Assembly (NCBI RefSeq): GCF_008727875.1
Contig: NZ_VTWS01000012.1
Coordinates: 121,756 to 185,755 of the forward strand
From: Larkinella humicola
GTDB taxonomy: Bacteria > Bacteroidota > Bacteroidia > Cytophagales > Spirosomataceae
Length of the DNA: 64,000 bases
Direction: 5' to 3'
Shown: positions 42,094-50,564 of the stretch, one piece after another
How the letters are laid out: each line of letters begins with the position of its first letter
Position numbering within the stretch: position 1 is the stretch's first letter
The notes under the pieces: model-generated
The model's input: the letters and a program-made list of their open reading frames with translations, nothing else
Databases searched by the model: none
What the model was told of the DNA's origin: nothing
Translations under genes and position numbers: made by a program

Positions 42094-43940
42094 ACAGGAA
42101 CGCCATGATGACTGAAAAGTCAACCGAAAACGGCACCCTGGAAGCCATTGAACGGATTGTTCGTTCGATTCGGGTTTCGGAAAACCGACAACGCCTTTTC
42201 CTGGATGGGCAGGACCAGACCGATCTCATTGGTCGGAAAATGCTTGAAGAGGGGTACATCTTTGATACATCGGATCTGAGAGCCTTACTTCAGGTATGGA
42301 TTTACCGATTGCACTACATCCGTCCGGGTCAACCACCCATCGACGAGCCAACAGACATTGATCGCTTTACCTATGCCGATACGGGAATCAAATTTGACTT
42401 CTGGAATACCGGAAGCTGGCGGTATACGACCGGATCGAGCCGCCCCAGCCGGTTTTCGAATGAAGTGGTGTTGCTGAAAGGAAGCAAGGCGCGGTGGGTC
42501 AGCGGGGGGCAATATTTTGAAACCGGTATCGCCAAAGAGTCAGGCTGGATCGTACTGGAATCGAACGAACCAACGCATCAATTTGGATCGCTTTCAGACG
42601 GCGTAAAATTCAATTGGGTATATGGTCGGCATCTGTCGGATGACGATGACCGGGGTTTTATACGGTTTTATTTTAACTTAAAACCCACGAAGGCGGCAGC
42701 GGCCTGTCTGGTGCGTGAAATCCAGAACTGCTTCAACCTGCATGAAGTTCCGTTCATCCTGAAATTCATCGGAGATCCGGAAAAATGCGACCGGGCCGAT
42801 TCGTCAGTGCTTTACACCGATCATCGATACCTCAATCTGGTGACTGTTCTGTTGCAGAATATTTACCTGGAATTGCATCGAAATTCCGCTTTGCGGGAAA
42901 ATGTCCCCCTCTTTACCCGGCAACTGGCACCGGGGCTGGGTGTGGCCGAAGAGCCGGATACCGGCACCAGCTTTGGCCTGGATCGGTCCTTTCAGCTAGC
43001 TGATGCCTTGATAGCGGTCGGTACACATCCGGAAACCGAAATCAGGAAAAACGCGGTCCTGGATTTTTTGCGGGCAAAAGAATTTGATCCGAACCATTTC
43101 TATAAAAACCCTTCGTCTCCCGTTCAATTCCAGTTTCTGTTCGACCATTTTGAAGAACTTGACCGGGTAGCCCGTGGTGAGGCTGGACCGGGTGGGGAAG
43201 ATGATGGATTTAGGGTAGTCAGGTTTCGTCTGATCGATGAAACCGACTGGTTTGGCCAGCCCGGCTTCAGCCGAAAACCGTATTTGCTGGCGGCCTTGCG
43301 AATTGCCATTCAATTGTGCCGGGAGGCCATCTGGTATTACGATGATCGTACCGGGAACTGGTCGTGTAACTGGCTTACCTACCGACCAACTCCCGATCGG
43401 AAAAACGTCACATACCGGCTTCTGGATGATTCATTCGAAGAGGGGGTCAGCGGTATTCGATTTTTTTTGAATACCGTTTTGATAAAATGCTACCAGTCTG
43501 AATTGCTGGCGTTTGTGATCGCGAACGCCCGACCCGCAGGTTCCGCTTTTGAGAGCTTGGAAGGCCTTGCTGAACCTGTCTGGACGTTAAAAGACCCGGA
43601 TCTTGAACAGGGGTTAAAGGTCGTATTTGAAAAGCCGGTGCAGAACCCTGGCACAAGTCAACATAACCTGAACGGTACGGTTTTTATTTCCTCCAAAGAA
43701 GTGAAAGAGGTTCAAAATGGGATGAGCAACGATTTGCCGGATGAAAAAGTGGCCGATGCCCTCATCGAGCGCTATCTGAATCAGGGCAGACCCTTGGGGA
43801 ACGGATATGGAGAGAGTGAACCGGAGCGGTCAGATCTTTTCTGTCCCAATTTTCGGTTCGGTCTGGCCGGATTGGGTTATTATTTCCTTCGCGTGTATGA
43901 TCCACGGCAATTCAAACCCATTGCTCTTTCGAAACCGTGA
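42090..43940 (+). CDS. HopA1-family protein (class V lanthipeptide lyase/cyclase-like)
   Basis: This 616-residue protein matches the HopA1 family (PF17914) in its middle part: FIRFYFNLKPTKAAAACLV (about 190-208), SSVLYTDHRYLNLVTVLLQN, and VPLFTRQLAPGLGVAEEP followed by SFGLDR (about 271-300), the family signature also seen in cyanobacterial proteins next to APH-like kinases. The last about 250 residues end in FGLAGLGYYFLRVYDP, a pattern like the C-termini of LanC-like or HopA1-linked proteins. With the coupled kinase it forms the pair used for Ser/Thr dehydration in lexapeptide-, pristinin- and thioviridamide-type clusters. The stop overlaps the convergent sensor kinase gene by 29 bases. The substrate is unknown. 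Confidence 0.87.
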   Translation: MNRNAMMTEKSTENGTLEAIERIVRSIRVSENRQRLFLDGQDQTDLIGRKMLEEGYIFDTSDLRALLQVWIYRLHYIRPGQPPIDEPTDIDRFTYADTGIKFDFWNTGSWRYTTGSSRPSRFSNEVVLLKGSKARWVSGGQYFETGIAKESGWIVLESNEPTHQFGSLSDGVKFNWVYGRHLSDDDDRGFIRFYFNLKPTKAAAACLVREIQNCFNLHEVPFILKFIGDPEKCDRADSSVLYTDHRYLNLVTVLLQNIYLELHRNSALRENVPLFTRQLAPGLGVAEEPDTGTSFGLDRSFQLADALIAVGTHPETEIRKNAVLDFLRAKEFDPNHFYKNPSSPVQFQFLFDHFEELDRVARGEAGPGGEDDGFRVVRFRLIDETDWFGQPGFSRKPYLLAALRIAIQLCREAIWYYDDRTGNWSCNWLTYRPTPDRKNVTYRLLDDSFEEGVSGIRFFLNTVLIKCYQSELLAFVIANARPAGSAFESLEGLAEPVWTLKDPDLEQGLKVVFEKPVQNPGTSQHNLNGTVFISSKEVKEVQNGMSNDLPDEKVADALIERYLNQGRPLGNGYGESEPERSDLFCPNFRFGLAGLGYYFLRVYDPRQFKPIALSKP

Positions 43941-45831
43941 GCGTGATGATTGTTCCGGACGGGTTGGCGGAGGTGAGGTGGAGGTCTCCCGGAATGGCTG
44001 CCGCCCGCTCCCGGATGTTTTTCAGGCCTATTCCATTGGAAAGCAGGTCTGATCGGATCCCGAGGCCGTTATCGGAAACACGAAGGGTGATGAACTCATC
44101 CGTCACCAAAATGCTAACCTGACCGGCCGAAGCTTTGGCGTGTTTCAAAATGTTGGTGATTAGCTCCCGGCTAATGCTGTAGACTTCCATCTCCTGCTTT
44201 TTGCCCAATAAGCCTCTGCGGTAGTTTGATTCGAATAAAAGCACGATTCGTCCACTCCGGTTTAAATCCGCTACCTGGGTTTCAATGGCTGCGGACAGCC
44301 CCAGTTTTTCTAACTCGGGGGGCATTAAATTGTGGGAGATGGAACGAACATCCAGATACGCCTGGTTGAGCGTGGAGACCAGGTTCGTGTAGATTTGCTG
44401 CTCCTGAGAAGTAAGGTTTTCGACTTCAAAACCGGTTAGCTGCCATTTTAAAGCCGCCAGGGTACTGCCCAGGTTGTCATGCAATTCGGACGCGACCCGT
44501 TTGCGCTCAATCGACTGGCCATTGTAATAGGCTTCCTGAATCTCCCGGTTTTTACGAACCAGTTCGGTGTTGGCTTCGGTTAATTCGGAGGTTCGCAGCA
44601 AAACGCGTTCTTCGAGCGTACTGTTGAGGTTGTTAAGGTCTTGAATGGAGGCTGCGAGCTGATGTTGAACCTGGAGAATCTGCCGGTTTTTTTTGTTAAG
44701 AATATAGTTGTTTGAGATCAGTAAACCAATAAAGAGCAGGAAAATAACAATGCTCCCAACCAGCATAACCTGTTCGACATCTTTTTGGGCCAGGTTACTA
44801 TTCAACCGATCGACCCGAATTTTATTCTTTTCGTTTTCATACTCGAAACGCAGCGCATTGATTTGCTTTTTCTGCATATCATTTCTGTCTTTTGCCTGGA
44901 TGGTTGTCAGTTCTTCGTGATGAGCAAGGGCAGACCGGTAATTTTCAGTGGCCTTATAGCCTAGATAAAGAACGTCATGTAGTTCGATCATCGCATTACT
45001 CATTAAACCCGTGTTGCGACGGTAGGCTTTCTTTGCCAGGTTCAGTGCCTGTCTGGTATTGCCTTGCAGGAGCAAAATTCGGGCCTTTTGAGTGTCGGCA
45101 AACGTAACTTCGTTAGCATCTTGCTGCTTTAATTTTCGAAACAAGTCAAGATACATCAGCGCTTGGGTATACTGCTTTTTTTGCCGGTAACAGGCGGATA
45201 AATTAATGAGGCAATACCCTTCCACTTCCATGAAATACGGGGAGCGGTTCTTCTGCAAGCACAAATTAAAAAATGAAATGGCCTTGTCGTAGGCAGCTAG
45301 TTGATACTGAATAAGGCCAATATTATTGATGCAAACCAAATGGCGCAGGGTATCGCCAGCTTCCAGTAAAACCGGCATAGCCGCTTTATAATAGGCCATC
45401 GCTTTTCCAGTGGCATTGAGATTCAGGTAATTGTCTGCTAGAAACCGCAGTGCAAAACCCCTGTACGATTTGTTGTTTAATTCCTCGGCGATGTGAAGCC
45501 CCCGCAAAAGGTGTTCGCAGGCCCGGTAATAATAGCCCTTGCGGCCGGAATAATAACCGTAATAACAATTGGCGATCATGAGTCCCCGGTTCCATTTCTG
45601 TTTTTCGGCCAGCCCGATAGCCTGCTGGAAAAGGGCCAGCGCGGTGTCGTCCTGCATGGCGAGCTTTCCCCATTCGCAGAGCAGTTTTATCCGCGCCGTA
45701 TCGGTTTCGAATGAATGAATACCGGAGGGAATCTGCGCCAGCATTTTACGTAAACTATCCACCGGACTAAAGGCAAATGCGTCTGCCAATGAAAGAAACG
45801 AAAAAAGAAAGGCCAGAGAGAAATGACGCAT
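43912..45831 (-). CDS. TPR-containing sensor histidine kinase (HisKA_3 type)
   Basis: This 639-residue protein has a signal peptide (to about 20, SLADAFA), periplasmic TPR repeats (about 50-310; GIHSFETDTARIKLLCEWGK onward), one TM helix (about 352-372, VMLVGSIVIFLLFIGLLISN) and a coiled coil. The cytoplasmic kinase has the HisKA_3 phosphoacceptor H451 in SELHDNLGSTLAALKWQL and a full HATPase: ELITNILKHAKAS (N box), VSDNGLGIRSDLLSNGIGL (G boxes). Such NarX/DesK-type kinases pair with LuxR-type response regulators, but none is in the window. The gene faces the HopA1 operon and overlaps its last gene by 29 bases. It may report on the product or target of that operon. Confidence 0.93.
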   Translation of the reverse strand: MRHFSLAFLFSFLSLADAFAFSPVDSLRKMLAQIPSGIHSFETDTARIKLLCEWGKLAMQDDTALALFQQAIGLAEKQKWNRGLMIANCYYGYYSGRKGYYYRACEHLLRGLHIAEELNNKSYRGFALRFLADNYLNLNATGKAMAYYKAAMPVLLEAGDTLRHLVCINNIGLIQYQLAAYDKAISFFNLCLQKNRSPYFMEVEGYCLINLSACYRQKKQYTQALMYLDLFRKLKQQDANEVTFADTQKARILLLQGNTRQALNLAKKAYRRNTGLMSNAMIELHDVLYLGYKATENYRSALAHHEELTTIQAKDRNDMQKKQINALRFEYENEKNKIRVDRLNSNLAQKDVEQVMLVGSIVIFLLFIGLLISNNYILNKKNRQILQVQHQLAASIQDLNNLNSTLEERVLLRTSELTEANTELVRKNREIQEAYYNGQSIERKRVASELHDNLGSTLAALKWQLTGFEVENLTSQEQQIYTNLVSTLNQAYLDVRSISHNLMPPELEKLGLSAAIETQVADLNRSGRIVLLFESNYRRGLLGKKQEMEVYSISRELITNILKHAKASAGQVSILVTDEFITLRVSDNGLGIRSDLLSNGIGLKNIRERAAAIPGDLHLTSANPSGTIITLTVSKEQWV

Positions 45832-45885
45832 GGACAGGATGGGTTTCCGGTGTAAACAAGCTGCTGCTTATGACGAATCGTTGAG

Positions 45886-45920
45886 CGGGAATTCCCGGGA
45901 AAATACGGGAATTATCCCCT
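45886..45920. promoter_or_regulatory. GGGAATTCCC/GGGAATTATCCC sites between divergent sensor genes
   Basis: GCGGGAATTCCCGGG (45886-45900) is followed by AATACGGGAATTATCCCC (45902-45919). It lies between the divergent TPR kinase and the second kinase-like gene. The similar AATACGGGGGAAACCCC upstream of the HopA1 operon suggests the same regulator. The evidence is pattern similarity only. Confidence 0.45.
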
Positions 45921-46074
45921 TGAATCTACAAAGAACGAACGGCAAATTTACCAATTCAGATCACGGTTTTCTCGTAAAATGGTATCGAAAGGTACTGACC
46001 TTCGTTGAGCTAAACAATTGAAAATATGGTGAATCTATTTGGGGAGGCTGAGGCATATAACAACCCTGGCCTTT

Positions 46075-46884
46075 ATGGTTTTTGAAAATGGATATCTGCT
46101 GGTTTTTATAGTAATTACAGGGGCGATCATGATCGGTCTCTGCCTGGTATTGGTTCGGCAAAGACAGTTTCTGAGCCAGCTCAGCCATCGGTTACGACAA
46201 GAATCCCTCGACCGGGAAAGCCTGGCCTCCCGACTGGCCATGCAGCAGGTGCTGTTACAGGAAACGGCTGACGAACTCCACGAAAACGTCGGGCAATTGC
46301 TAACCGTGACCCAATTGGTCATCTACACCATCGAAGAGAAAATAGGCGATTCATCTACTACGCACGATTTCAAGAAAGCCTTCGATTCGCTTCAGACCAG
46401 CATCCAGGCGGTTCGGGGCGTTTCGAACACCCTGGTGAATGGCCGGAACCCGGATCTGTGGGAAGGGTTGAAACAGATCTGTGATCGCATCCGCCAATCA
46501 GGCCCGTTTGAGGTCGAGCTCACCCGGCATGGCCCAACCCGGCCCATTCCGCACCGGGCCGAACCGATTGTGCTCCACCTGATCCAGGAACTCGCCAAAA
46601 CGGTTCTGGAAAAATCGGGAGGACCCAAACTGACGATCCGGTTAAAGTACGTTCTGTCATCGTTGTATATCACGCTGCGTGATGATGACTACGGGCTTAC
46701 CCGTGCTGCGAAGCCGGGCGGGAGTCAGGAAGGAGTTTCGGCTGTAATCCAAACGATAAACCGGAAAATGGCCCTGCTGGGTGGCCGATGCCTGATGAGC
46801 CGCGAAGAAGGAAAAGGAACGTGGGTCGTTATTCGGCTTCCGACGGAGTTCGCTGAAACCAAACCGGCTTCCGTCGGGCCATGA
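46075..46884 (+). CDS. Degenerate histidine-kinase-like membrane protein
   Basis: This is a 269-residue protein from the ATG at 46075 (a TTG at 46039 would add 12 residues). One TM helix lies near the N-terminus (NGYLLVFIVITGAIMIGLCL), then a coiled coil (about 28-60) and a HisKA_3-like helix with His in ADELHENVGQLLTVTQLV. The ATP-binding part is worn: where an N box should be there is QELAKTVLEKSG without the key Asn, and DDDYGLTRA replaces the DxGxG box. VIQTINRKMALLGGRCLMSREEGKGTWVVIRLP is the usual C-terminal strand set. It may no longer bind ATP and could act as a partner or decoy to the divergent kinase. No response regulator is adjacent. Confidence 0.82.
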   Translation: MVFENGYLLVFIVITGAIMIGLCLVLVRQRQFLSQLSHRLRQESLDRESLASRLAMQQVLLQETADELHENVGQLLTVTQLVIYTIEEKIGDSSTTHDFKKAFDSLQTSIQAVRGVSNTLVNGRNPDLWEGLKQICDRIRQSGPFEVELTRHGPTRPIPHRAEPIVLHLIQELAKTVLEKSGGPKLTIRLKYVLSSLYITLRDDDYGLTRAAKPGGSQEGVSAVIQTINRKMALLGGRCLMSREEGKGTWVVIRLPTEFAETKPASVGP

Positions 46885-46894
46885 ACGGGCCGCA

Positions 46895-47980
46895 CTAAAC
46901 CACCATCGAATGCGCTCCGGGGGGCATAAACCGGATCTGGTACGTATTTTCGTTCTGCGGAAAATCGTCCAGAAATTGCTGGATAAGGGGCGTATGGTTT
47001 GACAAAACCAGTTCGATGGGTCGTTGCTGAACCGTTGCTGCCGTAACGATCCATTTCAGGGTGTCGTAATCCGGGTTGCCGTGTTTTCCATTGGCCGAAA
47101 TGACGTATTGCCTGGCCCGCACCTTCCGGAAAAAATCCAGCGTTACGTTGCGGTCGCTGCCGTGGTGGGGGACTTTCAGCACATCGATATCAATGGAGCC
47201 GTCAGGCTGCAACAAGCGGGTCTGCTTCAGGCCCTGCAACAGGTGATCGCCCCGGGCGTCGCCGGTCAGCAGCACCCGAACGCCGTTCGATTCGGCCAGC
47301 AGACAGATGCTGCTCAGGTTCGGAATGCTTTCGTCGGCCATCGCAAAACTTTCGATGTCGGCGGAGGCAACCGCTTCTTCCTGTTTGTCGAGCCACTTTT
47401 GCCATTCTTTTCGCAGTTCGGTCAGGTTCCGGGCGGTGGGGCCAACCACCGTGAGCGTAATACCGCCGATTTGCAGCTTGAAGGGGTTGCCCGTGGCTTT
47501 GAGCAGGCCGTTTGGCACATTGGGGTTAATCGGAATGTTCAGTTGCTGCGCCCGGGTTCGCAGTTTGTTGCCCTGATTGATGGATTGAATCGTTACTTCT
47601 TCGGTATTTGCCATGCGGACGCCCTGCATGCCCGCTTGCTGAAAAACCGCACTGACGCGAACGGCAATGGCGTTATTCTGCCCGATGGCTTTGTCGAAAC
47701 TGTTAAACCAGAGTTGCGAAATTGGAATTTGAGGGCGTTGCAGCAATTCCGAAAACAGGTCCAGTAAGCCCACGATGTGGTCGCCGTCGACGTGGCTCAA
47801 CACCACCAGATCGAGCTGCCCGCCCCGTTGCTTGATGGCGTCCAGTTCCCCGCTGAGGTGATCGTCATACGTCCGTTCCGGCCCGCCATCGATCAGGATG
47901 TAACGGATAACGCCGTCAGCGTCCGGGGTTTCTAAAATCAAACAGTCGCCGAATTCGGCCTGAATCATGCGAAATACCAT
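46895..47980 (-). CDS. Metallo-beta-lactamase-fold hydrolase (ComEC/Rec2-like)
   Basis: This is a 361-residue cytoplasmic protein with no signal peptide. The MBL signature is VVLSHVDGDHIVGLLDLFSE (HxDxDH), preceded by YILIDGGPERTYDDH. Later metal ligands are in GVRVLLTGDARGDHLLQGLK and VLKVPHHGSDRNVTLDFFRK, as in the hydrolase domain of ComEC-type and related nucleases. No transmembrane competence domain is attached. It lies 22 bases downstream of the S8 protease gene on the same strand, so they form a two-gene unit. MBL-protease pairs are found in bacterial conflict systems; whether this one is such a system is inference. Confidence 0.9.
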   Translation of the reverse strand: MVFRMIQAEFGDCLILETPDADGVIRYILIDGGPERTYDDHLSGELDAIKQRGGQLDLVVLSHVDGDHIVGLLDLFSELLQRPQIPISQLWFNSFDKAIGQNNAIAVRVSAVFQQAGMQGVRMANTEEVTIQSINQGNKLRTRAQQLNIPINPNVPNGLLKATGNPFKLQIGGITLTVVGPTARNLTELRKEWQKWLDKQEEAVASADIESFAMADESIPNLSSICLLAESNGVRVLLTGDARGDHLLQGLKQTRLLQPDGSIDIDVLKVPHHGSDRNVTLDFFRKVRARQYVISANGKHGNPDYDTLKWIVTAATVQQRPIELVLSNHTPLIQQFLDDFPQNENTYQIRFMPPGAHSMVV

Positions 47981-48001
47981 CGTTTTGAGGAAAAAACCGG
48001 G

Positions 48002-50260
48002 TTAAATACGTCCGAAATTCTGAATGGAAGGGGCCGTTAGCACCAGCGCAAAATCCTGCGAAATCGGTTTGGGAATGTTATAGGCACTGACCTTGATCAG
48101 ATACCGCCCCGGCTGCGCAGCCTCCAGCCGAATGACCTCCACATTGTTTTTCCGATCCGGCGTTTTCAGCAACTGATTGGCCACGGCGTCCTGGTTGCCA
48201 ACCCATTTGGTGGCAGGCCCGGCCGCCGGGCGGTGTTCCAGCGTCAGATCCAGGTCGTTTTGCAGAGAGCGGCCGGGAGAATCCGTGTAGACCAGGCACA
48301 ATCGCAGCCAGCTTGCGGCCGGGAGGTTAAACGCAAACTGAAACCGCTGGCCGGTTCTTACAAACCGGAGCAGGGGATCGTTTTTCCAGGAATCGATAAA
48401 AACCAGATCAAACGTTTCGGCAGCGTTCGGAATGGTCCGGCCCATATCGATGCCGCCAAAACCCTGGTGAAAATTGGGCAGGGTAGGGTGTTCGGCCACG
48501 GCGCTTCGGCCCGTCAGCCATTTGGTGCCGTTGACGAGCGTGGCCCGGAGCAGCGCGGCACTGGGTTCGGCCAGGTTCCGGTCTTCGATGTAATACTGAC
48601 GAACCAGCGCGGCACAACCCGCCACGAGGGGGGAGGCCATGCTGGTGCCGCCGTTGTAGGCGTATTCCGGGCGGGTGTCGGGTCCCCAAAAGTTCCGGAG
48701 GGGGGCCAGTCTGGATTTGGCCGAAACGATGTCGGTTCCGGGGGCCACCACATCGGGCTTGATCCGCTCGTCGTCGCACGGCCCCCGGCTGCTGAACTCG
48801 GCCACGGAGGTGGGGTCGCCCGACACGGTTTCGGACGAACTGGGGTTGACCGGAAAGGACCCGCTCCAGACATTGCCGTAGGTGAGCGCTGCGAGTCCGC
48901 CTGTGGTGCGGTTACTGCGGCTGGCACCCACTGTCAGGGCATTTTTGGCGGTGGCTGGCGATCCTACTGAAAGCCAGTCGGTAAAACCGGGCTGCACCCG
49001 CTGGCTGGTCCCAGACGCATCGCCGTCGTTACCGGCCGCAATGACAATGAGCATATCCCGGTTTTGATCGACGTACTCGTCCACCTCGTTGGAATTGAAG
49101 GTATACCGGGCTTCGGTATTGGCACCCCAACTGTTGTTGTGAATCCGCGCTCCCTGGCGGTAGGCTTCCTCAAACAGATCGGCAAGGTTGAGCGGCAAAC
49201 CGCCTAATTCGCCCCGCGCATCGAGCAGGGACTGGAAAAAGAGGGAAGCTCCGGGGGCCGTTCCCCGTATGACTCCGCCCGACGCCGATCCATCACCGGC
49301 TACTGACCCGGCTACGTGGGTTCCGTGGCCGTTCGGGTCGGAATGATCACCGGGCCGCCCCAGGCCCACCGCTCCGATCAGTCGATTGACCAGATCCGGG
49401 TGCGTGTCGTCGATACCGGTATCCGCTACCCCCACAATCTGACCGGTTCCGGTTTGGAAAAGGTTGGTGGTCGTCAGCCCCGGTGGCACGGGTGCGTTGT
49501 CGATCCGGAGCAACTGACGAGCCGCGTCGTTGAAGAGTTTTGGGAGCGTATATTCTTCAATGTCAAACACTTCCGACATGGATCGGAGGTCGTCGAGCAA
49601 CGGGTCATCTTCCAGCGCCTGAATGCGAATTTTCCGCCCTTTCGCCTGAACCACCAGTGTATTCCGGTCGCGGAGGGCATCCACCACGATGTCGAGGTCG
49701 TCGGGCAAATGGAGCAGGACGTCGTAGGTTTTTATACTACCCAACTGCGGAACGCCCCTGCCGACGCCTTTAGTCGCTGGTTTGCTCTTGACGGCGGGCG
49801 TGGCGTAGCGCACCACGTCCGTGACGTACGACTCGTTGCGTAAATCCTGCACCTGCGCAATGGACAGCCGGGCGGAGAACGAATTAGGCGGAAAAAACTC
49901 GATCGGGCTGACGTCCAGCACCTGCAGCCGATCCCGCTGGGATTCCAGCAAGGGACCGTTCAGGTACACTTTGTAAAAATCAATGTCGCGCGGAAAATCT
50001 TCCGCGTTCTCCACAAAACCGCCCCGGGGCCGGCCAACGGAGAAACTCCCCGCCCGACGCGGATCTCCGTCAACGGCCGGCGGTTCCGAAACCGGGATTT
50101 CTTCCACAATCAGACCCTGTTCGCGCAAGGTGGCAATTTGGGTGTCGTCGGCACTGCCAATGACAAAACTCTCGGTTTCTTCGGCCTGGGAGAGCAATTG
50201 CCGGGCGGCATTCTGCTCAAACTCATGCATGAAATGAGCAATAACACGTTTGATCGCCAT
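48002..50260 (-). CDS. Kp43-like subtilisin (S8) protease without signal peptide
   Basis: This is a 752-residue protease. The triad is D280 in GVADTGIDDTHPDL, H312 in GHGTHVAGSVAG, and S540 in NGGTSMASPLVAG; the oxyanion Asn is in IHNNSWGANTEAR. EFSSRGPCDDERIKPDVVAP is typical of Kp43-type enzymes. The first about 250 residues hold two propeptide-like segments (FSARLSIAQVQDL), and residues about 620-752 form a P/PPC-like jelly roll. The N-terminus (MAIKRVIAHFMHEFEQNAAR) is not a signal peptide, so the enzyme should stay inside the cell, which is unusual for this group. It is coupled to the MBL gene. A role in leader removal or in a defence response is possible but unproven. Confidence 0.92.
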   Translation of the reverse strand: MAIKRVIAHFMHEFEQNAARQLLSQAEETESFVIGSADDTQIATLREQGLIVEEIPVSEPPAVDGDPRRAGSFSVGRPRGGFVENAEDFPRDIDFYKVYLNGPLLESQRDRLQVLDVSPIEFFPPNSFSARLSIAQVQDLRNESYVTDVVRYATPAVKSKPATKGVGRGVPQLGSIKTYDVLLHLPDDLDIVVDALRDRNTLVVQAKGRKIRIQALEDDPLLDDLRSMSEVFDIEEYTLPKLFNDAARQLLRIDNAPVPPGLTTTNLFQTGTGQIVGVADTGIDDTHPDLVNRLIGAVGLGRPGDHSDPNGHGTHVAGSVAGDGSASGGVIRGTAPGASLFFQSLLDARGELGGLPLNLADLFEEAYRQGARIHNNSWGANTEARYTFNSNEVDEYVDQNRDMLIVIAAGNDGDASGTSQRVQPGFTDWLSVGSPATAKNALTVGASRSNRTTGGLAALTYGNVWSGSFPVNPSSSETVSGDPTSVAEFSSRGPCDDERIKPDVVAPGTDIVSAKSRLAPLRNFWGPDTRPEYAYNGGTSMASPLVAGCAALVRQYYIEDRNLAEPSAALLRATLVNGTKWLTGRSAVAEHPTLPNFHQGFGGIDMGRTIPNAAETFDLVFIDSWKNDPLLRFVRTGQRFQFAFNLPAASWLRLCLVYTDSPGRSLQNDLDLTLEHRPAAGPATKWVGNQDAVANQLLKTPDRKNNVEVIRLEAAQPGRYLIKVSAYNIPKPISQDFALVLTAPSIQNFGRI

Positions 50261-50564
50261 GGCGGTAGGAGGAAGGCTTTAGGGTGAATCAAGGACCTGT
50301 CGGGTGTTGATGAAGCGGGGTATTCCGGCCCGCTCTACCAGACAGGAACAGGTGCTAAGGTATCATTCTGAAACCCAGAATCCATCGTCTCGGAAACGGT
50401 TTTTACTGAACGGTAAGGTGGGAACCGTTGGCTCGTTTGACTCCGAAATACGGTCCGAAAGGGGTCGAATGAAATGACAGGAGAATTTTGGATAAAAAGC
50501 CGGTTTTACGGGTAGAATCGGACCGGAATCCCCATTTATAGGTTGGAAAATCAAGTGAATCCGT
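50261..50564. other. Non-coding 304-base divergent space
   Basis: This lies between the divergent subtilase and hydroxy-acid oxidase genes. I see no gene, long repeat or convincing -33/-7 promoter pair. Both promoters should be here. Confidence 0.5.

Noticed and set aside
46895..47980. MBL protein as a beta-lactam resistance enzyme
   Set aside because: The sequence follows ComEC/Rec2-type hydrolases (SHVDGDH, PHHGSDRN), has no signal peptide, and is paired with a protease.
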